Origin: Bacillota bacterium
Lineage (GTDB): Bacteria > Bacillota > Clostridia > Acetivibrionales > DSM-1351
Length of the DNA: 13,286 nucleotides
Assembly (NCBI GenBank): GCA_023415305.1
Contig: JAEZKZ010000004.1
Span: forward strand, 1-13,286
Direction: 5' to 3'
Shown piece by piece: positions 8,167 to 13,286 of this stretch. The notes under the pieces are model-generated. The model had not been told where the DNA came from. It searched no databases and was given only the letters and a program-made list of their open reading frames with translations. The position numbers were made by a program, and so were the translations under genes. Positions within the stretch are counted from its first letter, which is position 1. Each line of letters starts with the position of its first letter.

Positions 8167-8748
8167 TTAGAATTTATTGAGGGTTGTTAATAAATTTTCT
8201 CTTGTTTCCGGAGTAACTGTTGATAGATTAATTGTTTTTTCTGTCCCGTTTGCAAGATCCCAATATGTTAAATACTTAACATCCTTTGGCAGTGGATGCG
8301 TAATTTTAAACTCTTCAATTAGTCCAATAAACACATCCACTTCTTTAGTCATATTTAAAAAATTACTAAAGGTAAAAACAATTACGTCATGATTATCATG
8401 ATCAATTGCATATGGGCAAGGGATACTTATACCACGCCTATTTGTTGAAAGTAGTCCTTGTTCAACAAAGATACTGGCGTCGCAGTACCGTAAAACTTCC
8501 AGCGGATTAGTATACCTCTGGGATGCTAGACTTTCTGCATTTTCTAAAAATTTTACAGCTAAAGGGTGCTTCTGGGGTGATGAATAATAATTCTCTATTG
8601 GAGAATTATTACTAACACCATATGCTTCCTCCATAACTTCAATAGTATCTCGAATAGCAAATGCGTATACTAGTGCTTGCTTTTTACTTGTTGATTGCTG
8701 ATAACCAAAATGCTTTTGATAGAATTTGTATAAAGATTTTAGCCTCAT
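8167..8748 (-). CDS. Hypothetical protein, 193 residues, unrecognised
   Basis: I do not recognise this family. The protein is predicted to be soluble: no signal peptide, no membrane segment and no obvious helix-turn-helix or nuclease motif. The N-terminal third is helical and basic (RLKSLYKFYQKHFGY), the middle has LRYCDASIFVEQGLLS, and the C-terminal half alternates beta-like and helical segments. I set the start at the ATG (8746-8748), because GGAGGT lies four bases before it; a TTG at 8758-8760 in the same frame overlaps that ribosome site and is unlikely. The gene sits between the Shedu fusion and the restriction operon, and the region before it (8803-9084) carries an unusually complex set of control signals. 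That suggests a dosage-sensitive product, but its function is open: antitoxin, regulator or anti-restriction factor are guesses. Confidence 0.8.
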   Translation of the reverse strand: MRLKSLYKFYQKHFGYQQSTSKKQALVYAFAIRDTIEVMEEAYGVSNNSPIENYYSSPQKHPLAVKFLENAESLASQRYTNPLEVLRYCDASIFVEQGLLSTNRRGISIPCPYAIDHDNHDVIVFTFSNFLNMTKEVDVFIGLIEEFKITHPLPKDVKYLTYWDLANGTEKTINLSTVTPETRENLLTTLNKF

Positions 8749-8802
8749 TTCGACCTCCAATATAATATTTTTACTTTTACTTCCTAAAAAATATTACATT
8801 GT

Positions 8803-8826
8803 TTAGCTCGTGTTTCTCATGTCCAT
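8803..8826 (-). CDS. Seven-codon leader mini-ORF with strong RBS in a hairpin
   Basis: AAAGGAGGT (8830-8838) lies three bases before ATG at 8824-8826, followed by six codons and TAA: peptide MDMRNTS. This is one of the best ribosome sites in the window, yet it serves only seven codons. GTCCATC (8850-8856) pairs with GATGGAC (8821-8827), enclosing the ribosome site in the loop and burying the AUG in the stem. A competing hairpin, ATCTTT/AAAGAT at 8839-8852, shares three bases with the outer stem. It may be a regulatory leader peptide for the 193-residue gene, which begins 54 bases after its stop, or the remnant of a lost gene. Confidence 0.4.
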   Translation of the reverse strand: MDMRNTS

Positions 8827-8876
8827 CGTACCTCCTTTATCTTTGTAAAGATGGACGAAAAACATACTGACTAGAA

Positions 8877-8904
8877 TTGCAATAATATATGAATATGATA
8901 TAAT
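8877..8904 (+). promoter_or_regulatory. Plus-strand promoter for a small RNA
   Basis: TTGCAA at 8877-8882, a 16-bp spacer, then TATAAT at 8899-8904 preceded by TG-A, making an extended -10. The expected start is near 8911. No plus-strand protein gene follows, only two hairpins and a terminator, so it seems dedicated to a short RNA. Confidence 0.55.
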
Positions 8905-8927
8905 ATCCATTGGTATGTATTATGCAA
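8900..8927 (-). promoter_or_regulatory. Overlapping minus-strand promoter (secondary)
   Basis: On the minus strand TTGCAT (8922-8927), a 16-bp spacer and TATTAT (8900-8905) form a reasonable promoter pointing at the 193-residue gene. Its -10 overlaps the plus-strand -10 by five bases, so RNA polymerase could occupy only one at a time. It may be a back-up promoter, or an accident of the AT-rich sequence. Confidence 0.35.
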
Positions 8928-8981
8928 GTTTCAGCTTGTATAGGGGTCATTGAAGAGCGGGGGTTCTTTCAATGACCTTTT
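8911..8981 (+). ncRNA. Candidate ~70-nt structured antisense RNA
   Basis: The predicted transcript from the promoter at 8877-8904 contains hairpin 1 at 8921-8942 (TATGCAAG pairing with CTTGTATA around a TTTCAG loop, one G-U pair). Hairpin 2 is at 8945-8977 (GGTCATTGAA with TTCAATGACC, loop GAGCGGGGGTTCT), followed by TTTTAT as terminator. The G-U pair becomes a mismatch on the other strand and the T run is on this strand only, so the plus strand is the likelier RNA. It is complementary to the leader of the minus-strand transcript from the promoter at 9026-9054. The G-rich loop facing a C-rich loop would suit kissing contact. I know no named RNA family that matches. Confidence 0.5.
8945..8981 (+). 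terminator. Terminator of the candidate small RNA
   Basis: A perfect 10-bp stem, GGTCATTGAA (8945-8954) with TTCAATGACC (8968-8977), a 13-nt G-rich loop and TTTT at 8978-8981. It points in the plus direction; the minus strand has no T run after the stem. Confidence 0.6.
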
Positions 8982-9000
8982 ATCCATCTAATTAGAATAT

Positions 9001-9024
9001 TTTGTTACGGTGTTTTTATAACAA
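9001..9024. repeat. Operator-like palindrome copy 1 (TTGTTA-N11-TAACAA)
   Basis: TTGTTA at 9002-9007 and TAACAA at 9019-9024 form a perfect 6-bp inverted repeat with an 11-bp spacer. It matches the copy at 9061-9084 in 20 of 24 positions. It begins one base downstream of the minus-strand -10, covering the expected transcription start, the position of a repressor site. Confidence 0.65.
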
Positions 9025-9025
9025 T

Positions 9026-9054
9026 ATTATATTACCAAACTTTTACTCTGTCAA
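9026..9054 (-). promoter_or_regulatory. Perfect-consensus promoter between two operator-like repeats
   Basis: On the minus strand TTGACA (9049-9054), exactly 17 bp of spacer and TATAAT (9026-9031) match the sigma-A consensus at every position. It points leftward to the 193-residue gene, giving a leader of roughly 270 bases. Both flanks carry the same palindrome, which implies a strong promoter held under tight control. Confidence 0.75.
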
Positions 9055-9060
9055 ATATTT

Positions 9061-9084
9061 TTTGTTATGATATTTTTGTAACAA
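9061..9084. repeat. Operator-like palindrome copy 2 (TTGTTA-N11-TAACAA)
   Basis: TTGTTA at 9062-9067 and TAACAA at 9079-9084 with the same 11-bp spacer as copy 1. It lies just upstream of the -35 hexamer (9049-9054). The two copies have centres exactly 60 bp apart and bracket the promoter. The regulator that would bind is not evident in this window. Confidence 0.65.
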
Positions 9085-9174
9085 ATATATTTGGATTTGT
9101 GTTCGCAACACATTAGAAAAGTTTAGGCATAATAAGTATACTCAATAACATAATAAATACCTCTATTTATATAA
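9085..9174. other. Gap downstream of the Shedu fusion gene
   Basis: AT-rich and non-coding. It holds one small inverted repeat, TGTGTT/AACACA at 9098-9112, without a T run on either side. I see no convincing terminator for the Shedu fusion gene, so its transcript may continue into the control region and the 193-residue gene. Confidence 0.35.
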
Positions 9175-10779
9175 TTACTTAGTACCAATAATGTATTTCG
9201 CTCTATTAAATAATTCGTCAAATGTAATGATTTCGGGATTGGTAATACTTCTTCTAAAAAGTTCAAATGAGGAAAATTTGTCCTCATTTATTCCTAATCC
9301 TGTTGTAAATTCCGATAAGCTACCAATGACAATAAACGATTTGGGTTGATAAAGAAATATACTCTCTCCAGTTGGGTCTCCACACTTTGAGAGTAAATCA
9401 GTTTTTGTCCTTACTGTTGTTAAAGCTTTTTGGACAGTTTTCTGTATTTGAGATACTGCACCAGAAAGTTCATCTGATACTCTCCAACAACCAGGTCTAT
9501 AACTGCTCTCTTCGATAAGTTTTGTATTATGACATTTAATCTCAATAAAAATCAATGAGCTTATAAATCCTTTAGTTGCCATGAGTGCATCAACTCGTTT
9601 GCCATAATCATTAAAGTTAAATCCGGATATCACCTGCTCAAGTTTTTTTTCCTTCAAAGAAGTAGAAAAAATAAAATTTAGCCCATACCCAAAAATCCAA
9701 TTGTTCATTTCAAAAAAGTCCTGCCATACACGTTCAGCCCCTTTTTTTACTTCCCTGAAACAATCAAAATATTCATTATCATTTAGGAGCCTTTCAAACT
9801 CTTTTAATTGGTCTTTTTTATAACCATAATGTCTTATATCTGCCTTTGTAATCCCAGATTTTTTTATTTCATCCACTAATTCACTAACTTCTCTATCCCT
9901 ATTCTGAAGATTATTTAATAAAAATTCTATATCATCTATTCCTGATATAACCTTACTATTGCATTCAATAGATGAAATTGATGATTTGATATTGTTAATA
10001 ATATGTCTTGTTATAGAATATAACCCATCATCTACTTTATAATTTTTAGAGTAGATGATGGGATTTATCAAATAACCATCTTTTACCGCATTTGATAATG
10101 AATATTCAAAATCGGGGCATCCAACTTTTTTACCAAAGAATCTATAGGTATCTTTTATTTTTTGACTTTCAAAACTATCAATATTAGCACTAATAATATG
10201 TCTTGTAGAGGTAGATATTCCAAGTCTGAATGAATTAAAGTAGGAGCCAAATTCAGCTAACTTCCCGCTTAAATATTGATTAATATCAAAGAAGACAAGT
10301 AAGCTTATTTCATCCCTACTAAATAATTTTTCATACTTGTTATCTTTTAAGAGATATTGGATTGTACTAATATTAATTTCCGCTTCATTATTATCTGTAC
10401 AACTAGTTATAAGACGAATATTAAATTCCCTTAAAAGTTCACGAAAAAAATGAAATAGTTGGTCTTCAATCAATTTTCTATCGACAACTACTAATACTTT
10501 TTTGATTGCTTTAGACCCAAGTAGCAACTTTATTACTGCAGCAAGTAACATAGTCTTTCCAGTGCCTTGAGCCATTTCACAAAGAAATTTATTATCTATT
10601 CGAAATTTTTCAACCATTGATCTAAGGATACTGACATGATATGGTCTTAAAGTATATTTACTTCCTTCTGCAAGCATATTTTCATCAATATTGTCCTTTA
10701 AGTTTTTCCAAATCTTATCTTCCAAATTTGTCCCCCCAAACTTTTCATTAAAGCACCAACGTATATGCTCCCCTATCAT
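9175..10779 (-). CDS. Shedu-family nuclease fused to an HsdR-like helicase domain
   Basis: The 534-residue product has two parts. Residues about 40-245 resemble the first RecA domain of HsdR-type SF2 helicases: LRPYH at 44-48, Walker A AQGTGKT at 70-76, VVVDRKLIEDQ at 97-107, a motif III-like STSTRH at 189-194, and YSLSNAVKDGYL at 226-237. The DEAH position reads DINQ (165-168), so the catalytic Glu is missing, and there is no second helicase domain. Residues about 290-534 match Shedu (SduA, DUF4263): GAERVWQDFF at 347-356, WIFGYGL at 361-367, KRVD with Asp397, EIK with Glu413 and Lys415 (PD-(D/E)xK core), RPGCW around 428, and a C-terminal SSFELFRR and PEIITFDELF. Shedu proteins are anti-phage nucleases with varied N-terminal sensors. 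The annotated ATG has no good ribosome site; the 5' end may be damaged, and a TTG at residue 19 after GGGGGG is an alternative start. Confidence 0.87.
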   Translation of the reverse strand: MIGEHIRWCFNEKFGGTNLEDKIWKNLKDNIDENMLAEGSKYTLRPYHVSILRSMVEKFRIDNKFLCEMAQGTGKTMLLAAVIKLLLGSKAIKKVLVVVDRKLIEDQLFHFFRELLREFNIRLITSCTDNNEAEINISTIQYLLKDNKYEKLFSRDEISLLVFFDINQYLSGKLAEFGSYFNSFRLGISTSTRHIISANIDSFESQKIKDTYRFFGKKVGCPDFEYSLSNAVKDGYLINPIIYSKNYKVDDGLYSITRHIINNIKSSISSIECNSKVISGIDDIEFLLNNLQNRDREVSELVDEIKKSGITKADIRHYGYKKDQLKEFERLLNDNEYFDCFREVKKGAERVWQDFFEMNNWIFGYGLNFIFSTSLKEKKLEQVISGFNFNDYGKRVDALMATKGFISSLIFIEIKCHNTKLIEESSYRPGCWRVSDELSGAVSQIQKTVQKALTTVRTKTDLLSKCGDPTGESIFLYQPKSFIVIGSLSEFTTGLGINEDKFSSFELFRRSITNPEIITFDELFNRAKYIIGTK

Positions 10780-10795
10780 CTCTGAGCAATCCCAT

Positions 10796-10882
10796 CTAAT
10801 TCACCCAGTGCCTTAGCTCACTACCATTTTCCATAAGCAGTATACATTCTTTTAACTTATGCAGTTCATCATTGGGAAAAAA
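10796..10882 (-). pseudogene. Out-of-frame coding remnant before the Shedu fusion gene
   Basis: After a stop at 10883-10885, a minus-strand frame reads NDELHKLKECILLMENGSE and LRHWVN before TAG at 10796-10798. This looks like genuine protein and has no ribosome site. A second frame then reads LDGIAQR (up to a TGA at 10776-10778), and the main gene frame begins IGEHIRWCFNEKFGG. The simplest reading is that an originally longer gene has picked up frameshifts across 10776-10798. Alternatively it is chance or an unrelated remnant. No family was recognised. Confidence 0.35.
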
Positions 10883-10948
10883 TTACTCCCACAAAAGAAA
10901 GGCAGCGTTAGATCGTTACTTTTAAGTATAAACATTTTCACAATAACC

Positions 10949-10954
10949 ATTATA
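10949..10954 (-). promoter_or_regulatory. Possible -10 element upstream of the Shedu fusion gene
   Basis: TATAAT on the minus strand lies just beyond the stop codon of the HNH gene, about 170 bases before the fusion gene's ATG. The hexamer 17 bp upstream (GGTTAA) is a poor -35, so this is tentative. The 10780-10971 gap otherwise holds the coding remnant listed separately. Confidence 0.3.
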
Positions 10955-10971
10955 TACGTATTTACTTTCAT

Positions 10972-11880
10972 TTAACCTGTTTGCTTAAACATCTCATATC
11001 TTATAGCAAGTCTCTCCCTATCCGGCCATAAACTTTTATTATGTGGAAGAATTATTTTTTGATTCTGTAATTCCTGTATGCCGTGTTTAAGCATTGGGCC
11101 ATCTTTTTCCTGTAGAATATCCTCTCTTACATTTATATTGAAATCAGGTGTTACGCCAATAAGATTTGAATCAAAAGCCGCATGATGAATTTTGCATAGA
11201 GATAATCCATTTGTTACTATTGGATCTCCAAGTTCTTCAGTGTCAGAAATTATATGTGCGGCATCAAGTAAAGCCGTATATTTTAACCTACAAAAAGCAC
11301 ATTGTTCTTTGTATGCCTGCAATACCCTCTCTCGAAAGGATTTTTGATGCAGCCTGACCTTAACTGTTGATGTAATATAATTTCGTATGACATATTCATC
11401 CCTTTCAGCTATTACTGTAGATTTTGTTTTGTCCGCATAATTCTTAATGGAATTTACATCATCTGCAGCTAATTTAAATGATAGTGAAGTGGGGTCATCA
11501 TATATTACAAACACTGGCCATACTGCAAGGTATTTTCCAGGCACAACACTATGAAAATAAATAAGAGGGACCTGTCTTTTCATTGCCTCACGTAAACCTA
11601 AGTTAGCCCTATGAAATGGGTCGGTTCCCCTGTAACGATATATCAAAAAGCCATCTTTGGTAAATGAGTCTTCGTAAGGACCATTATAAATGGTTGTAAT
11701 AGAGAGGGGGATTTGTTCAAAAATCTTCGGTTTCCATATACCTTGCGGACCTACTAGAGTAATACGCTGGCCCTCATATTCAAAACCTTTCTCAAGAAGA
11801 GTCCTGGGAAGTACATCTCCATTAATAATGGTTTGTTCTTCTAACCACTTAAATGCTGCTAATCTTATTTTATCTTCCAT
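10972..11880 (-). CDS. HNH endonuclease with SRA/PUA-like N-terminal domain (type IV-like)
   Basis: A 302-residue protein. The C-terminal part is an HNH_2-type nuclease: SFRERVLQAY leads into Cys194-x2-Cys197, DAAHI with His209, IVTNGLSLCKIHH with Asn224, Cys229, His232 and His233, then AAFD. The cysteines and a late His probably hold zinc, and His209 is the probable general base. The N-terminal part contains GPYED (67-71), IYRYRGTD (80-87), a conserved-looking ANLGLREAM (92-100) and VPLIYFHSVVPGKY (104-117). That order recalls the SRA/YDG modified-cytosine readers, though this is inferred from motif order. SRA-HNH proteins cut modified DNA as type IV restriction enzymes. AAGGGGAAGG precedes the ATG. 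It may be an independent unit beside the Shedu fusion. HNH call firm; the reader domain less so. Confidence 0.85.
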   Translation of the reverse strand: MEDKIRLAAFKWLEEQTIINGDVLPRTLLEKGFEYEGQRITLVGPQGIWKPKIFEQIPLSITTIYNGPYEDSFTKDGFLIYRYRGTDPFHRANLGLREAMKRQVPLIYFHSVVPGKYLAVWPVFVIYDDPTSLSFKLAADDVNSIKNYADKTKSTVIAERDEYVIRNYITSTVKVRLHQKSFRERVLQAYKEQCAFCRLKYTALLDAAHIISDTEELGDPIVTNGLSLCKIHHAAFDSNLIGVTPDFNINVREDILQEKDGPMLKHGIQELQNQKIILPHNKSLWPDRERLAIRYEMFKQTG

Positions 11881-12042
11881 AATGCCTTCCCCTTTAATCA
11901 GAAGAATATTACTACCTTCGGTCTCATTCTACATAGCACAAAGAATGTTTGATTGATAAAAGTTTCGACATTTAGAGTAAAATTCCTCCTTATTATACTC
12001 AAGATAGGAATTTTTAAATAGAAGTAAGACTTAACACCACAC
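11881..12042 (-). promoter_or_regulatory. HNH gene upstream region with TATAAT and an orphan SD
   Basis: A minus-strand TATAAT at 11992-11997 could serve the HNH gene, but its -35 is weak. Immediately after it is AAGGAGG (11983-11989), a strong Shine-Dalgarno sequence with no ATG, GTG or TTG at a normal distance. The nearest ATG is about 13 bases away and gives only 15 codons. A lost gene start or a chance purine run are possible. No terminator for the oxidoreductase gene was found. Confidence 0.3.
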
Positions 12043-13071
12043 CTACAACCCCTTATACCCAAACCTACCCGCCATACTTGCCGCAAGATTCCATTGCCGT
12101 TCCATATAACTTCTTAACTCACCTGTCTTATCCCTATAAACAGCATAAACCCTTTCCGCATCCAACCCACTTTCCTCTATCACCTTTGCGGCAGCGTACC
12201 CGCTTTCCATCGCTGCTGAAATACCCTCACCTATAGGGTTTAGGAATCCTGCTGTTTCACCTGCAAACAGCACTCTCCCTCTCCCATAATTAATAGGACA
12301 CCCAGGCATAACACAAGGCATAAGCCACTTTTCGGCTTTTACCTGCTTTGTGATTTTTACATCATGACTTTTTTCCATATAAGCAATAAATTCAGAGTAA
12401 TAATGTCCAAGTCTACTTGCATCCTTAACAGACACGCCGAAAATGAGATAATCGTCCTTTACATTAAACCATGCATCATATTCAGATAGATGGGGCTGTA
12501 AATAGGCATAAAAGTAATGATGATCCAAATTTATGGAGCCTTTATTAAAGGTTTGATAAGTTGTTATATAGTTTTGAGGTGTAGGGTCAAGTTTCCGCTT
12601 TATAGAGCCTACCACACCATCGCATACAATTACGAATTTTGCTTTTTCGGTATATATAGAAGTTCCTTTCAGCCTTACAGTTACAGAGTTCACTTGTTCT
12701 TCGCATGATAAGGCAGCTGTTTCATCACGTAATACAGCACCGGATTGAACAGCTTTGGTAGCCAGCCAGTAATCAAAGGAACTGCGCCAAATATTCACTC
12801 CTTCCTGTTCGAAGCGATACTCCTGGCCCTTGTCATCGGTAATAACCATACCTCTGTTTTCCTTTGGCTCACACATAGTGTGTTCCGGTACATCCTCGCA
12901 AAAGTATCTCTTTACCAAATCAATTGACTTCTTTATAAGTATACCCGAGCAGGATTTGTTTCTCGGCAGCTTAAATTTTTCGACCAATAGCACTTTATAC
13001 CCGCTGCAGGCCAATTCCCGCGCCGCAGTACAGCCTGCCGGTCCTGCGCCAATGATTATTACATCGTACAT
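12043..13071 (-). CDS. FAD-dependent oxidoreductase, geranylgeranyl reductase family
   Basis: A 342-residue flavoprotein. MYDVIIIGAGPAG at the N-terminus is the Rossmann dinucleotide site (GxGxxG at 8-13) with the ribose-binding Glu31 (LLVEK). RNKSCSG follows near 37-43. CDG at 150-152 and GETAGFLNPIGEG at 271-283 are the later FAD contacts typical of geranylgeranyl-reductase and related group 2 flavoprotein monooxygenase-fold proteins. Members reduce isoprenoid double bonds or act on other lipids; the substrate here is unknown. I chose the ATG at 13069-13071, since GGAGG lies eight bases before it. An in-frame TTG at 13084-13086 would overlap that site. No signal peptide is seen, although family members often associate with the membrane. 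It has its own promoter and looks like a host gene at the border of the defence island. Confidence 0.88.
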   Translation of the reverse strand: MYDVIIIGAGPAGCTAARELACSGYKVLLVEKFKLPRNKSCSGILIKKSIDLVKRYFCEDVPEHTMCEPKENRGMVITDDKGQEYRFEQEGVNIWRSSFDYWLATKAVQSGAVLRDETAALSCEEQVNSVTVRLKGTSIYTEKAKFVIVCDGVVGSIKRKLDPTPQNYITTYQTFNKGSINLDHHYFYAYLQPHLSEYDAWFNVKDDYLIFGVSVKDASRLGHYYSEFIAYMEKSHDVKITKQVKAEKWLMPCVMPGCPINYGRGRVLFAGETAGFLNPIGEGISAAMESGYAAAKVIEESGLDAERVYAVYRDKTGELRSYMERQWNLAASMAGRFGYKGL

Positions 13072-13104
13072 GCAAATTTCCTCCAATGGGAGATGATGTT
13101 TTTT

Positions 13105-13133
13105 ACTATACTAAACTCTTCTAAAATAAGCAA
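13105..13133 (-). promoter_or_regulatory. Promoter of the FAD oxidoreductase gene
   Basis: TTGCTT (13128-13133), 17 bp spacer, TATAGT (13105-13110) on the minus strand, 33 bases before the chosen start codon. The spacing is ideal and the hexamers are near consensus. Confidence 0.55.
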
Positions 13134-13171
13134 CAAGGGTAATCGTGGTTTAGGATGAGGTAGTTGGATAT

Positions 13172-13199
13172 AAAAAAAGAAACCACCCTATGGTGATTT
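13172..13199 (-). terminator. Rho-independent terminator of the right-edge gene
   Basis: On the minus strand AAATCACC (13192-13199) pairs with GGTGGTTT (13180-13187) around a 4-nt loop, with one G-U pair, and is followed by CTTTTTTT at 13172-13179. It lies about 18 bases after the stop codon of the right-edge gene. Confidence 0.85.
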
Positions 13200-13216
13200 A
13201 CTATGTTTGTTTCTTA

Positions 13217-13286
13217 TTAAGCATATTCAATTTTCTTATTTTCCTTCTTATCCTTACTAACCTTTTCCTTTATTGCTTCCTCTACA
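13217..13286 (-). CDS. C-terminal tail of an unknown protein (runs off right edge)
   Basis: The last 22 codons of a minus-strand gene read VEEAIKEKVSKDKKENK and end IEYA before TAA TAA. The tail is rich in Lys and Glu and probably disordered or helical. Double stop codons and a strong terminator right after support a real gene end. Too little is visible to name a family. Confidence 0.6.
   Translation of the reverse strand, partial: VEEAIKEKVSKDKKENKKIEYA

Noticed and set aside
9001..9084. Rex or BirA operators
   Set aside because: The arms resemble Rex sites (TTGTTA and TAACAA) and BirA sites, but the 11-bp spacer does not fit the shorter Rex or the longer BirA spacing, and no redox or biotin gene is near.
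8803..9084. Type III toxin-antitoxin or CRISPR array
   Set aside because: The small RNA region has no tandem repeats; only two operator-like copies exist, and no toxin or cas gene is adjacent.
11898..12086. Minus-strand 62-codon open frame between the oxidoreductase and HNH genes
   Set aside because: It overlaps the oxidoreductase end in another frame, lacks a ribosome site at its start and its sequence looks random.

Overview
The window looks like a chromosomal stretch from a low-GC Gram-positive bacterium, probably a Clostridia-type Firmicute. The reasons are the AT-rich sequence, strong GGAGG Shine-Dalgarno sites, sigma-A-type promoters and protein families common in that group. No rRNA, tRNA, CRISPR array, transposase or integrase was seen. 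Every protein gene I accept is on the minus strand, so the region reads from right to left.

Right edge (about 12043-13286): the C-terminal tail of an unknown Lys/Glu-rich protein ends at a clear terminator. A geranylgeranyl-reductase-family FAD oxidoreductase with its own promoter follows. Left edge (1-215): the N-terminal part of an HD-domain hydrolase gene runs out of the window. These flanks look like ordinary host genes.

Between them (about 390-11880) is a defence island. From right to left it holds: (a) an HNH endonuclease whose N-terminal half looks like an SRA/PUA-type modified-base reader, a candidate type IV restriction enzyme; (b) a fusion of one HsdR-like SF2 helicase RecA domain to a C-terminal Shedu (SduA/DUF4263) nuclease, with a degenerate DEAH motif and a broken-looking 5' end; (c) an elaborate control region at 8803-9084; (d) an unrecognised 193-residue protein; (e) a complete type I restriction-modification operon in the order half-hsdS, hsdM, hsdS, hsdR, then a YgjP-like zinc metallopeptidase, closed by a terminator at 390-408.

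The control region is the most unusual non-coding part. A perfect-consensus minus-strand promoter (TTGACA, 17 bp, TATAAT) sits between two copies of TTGTTA-N11-TAACAA whose centres are exactly 60 bp apart. Its leader runs through a locus that appears to encode, on the opposite strand, a roughly 70-nt RNA of two hairpins with an extended -10 promoter and its own terminator. Next comes a seven-codon mini-ORF with a near-perfect Shine-Dalgarno site inside a hairpin, and then the 193-residue gene. Repressor control, antisense control and leader-translation control thus seem stacked in front of an uncharacterised gene lying between a Shedu fusion and a type I system. The functional link is inference; the motifs and their spacing are read directly.
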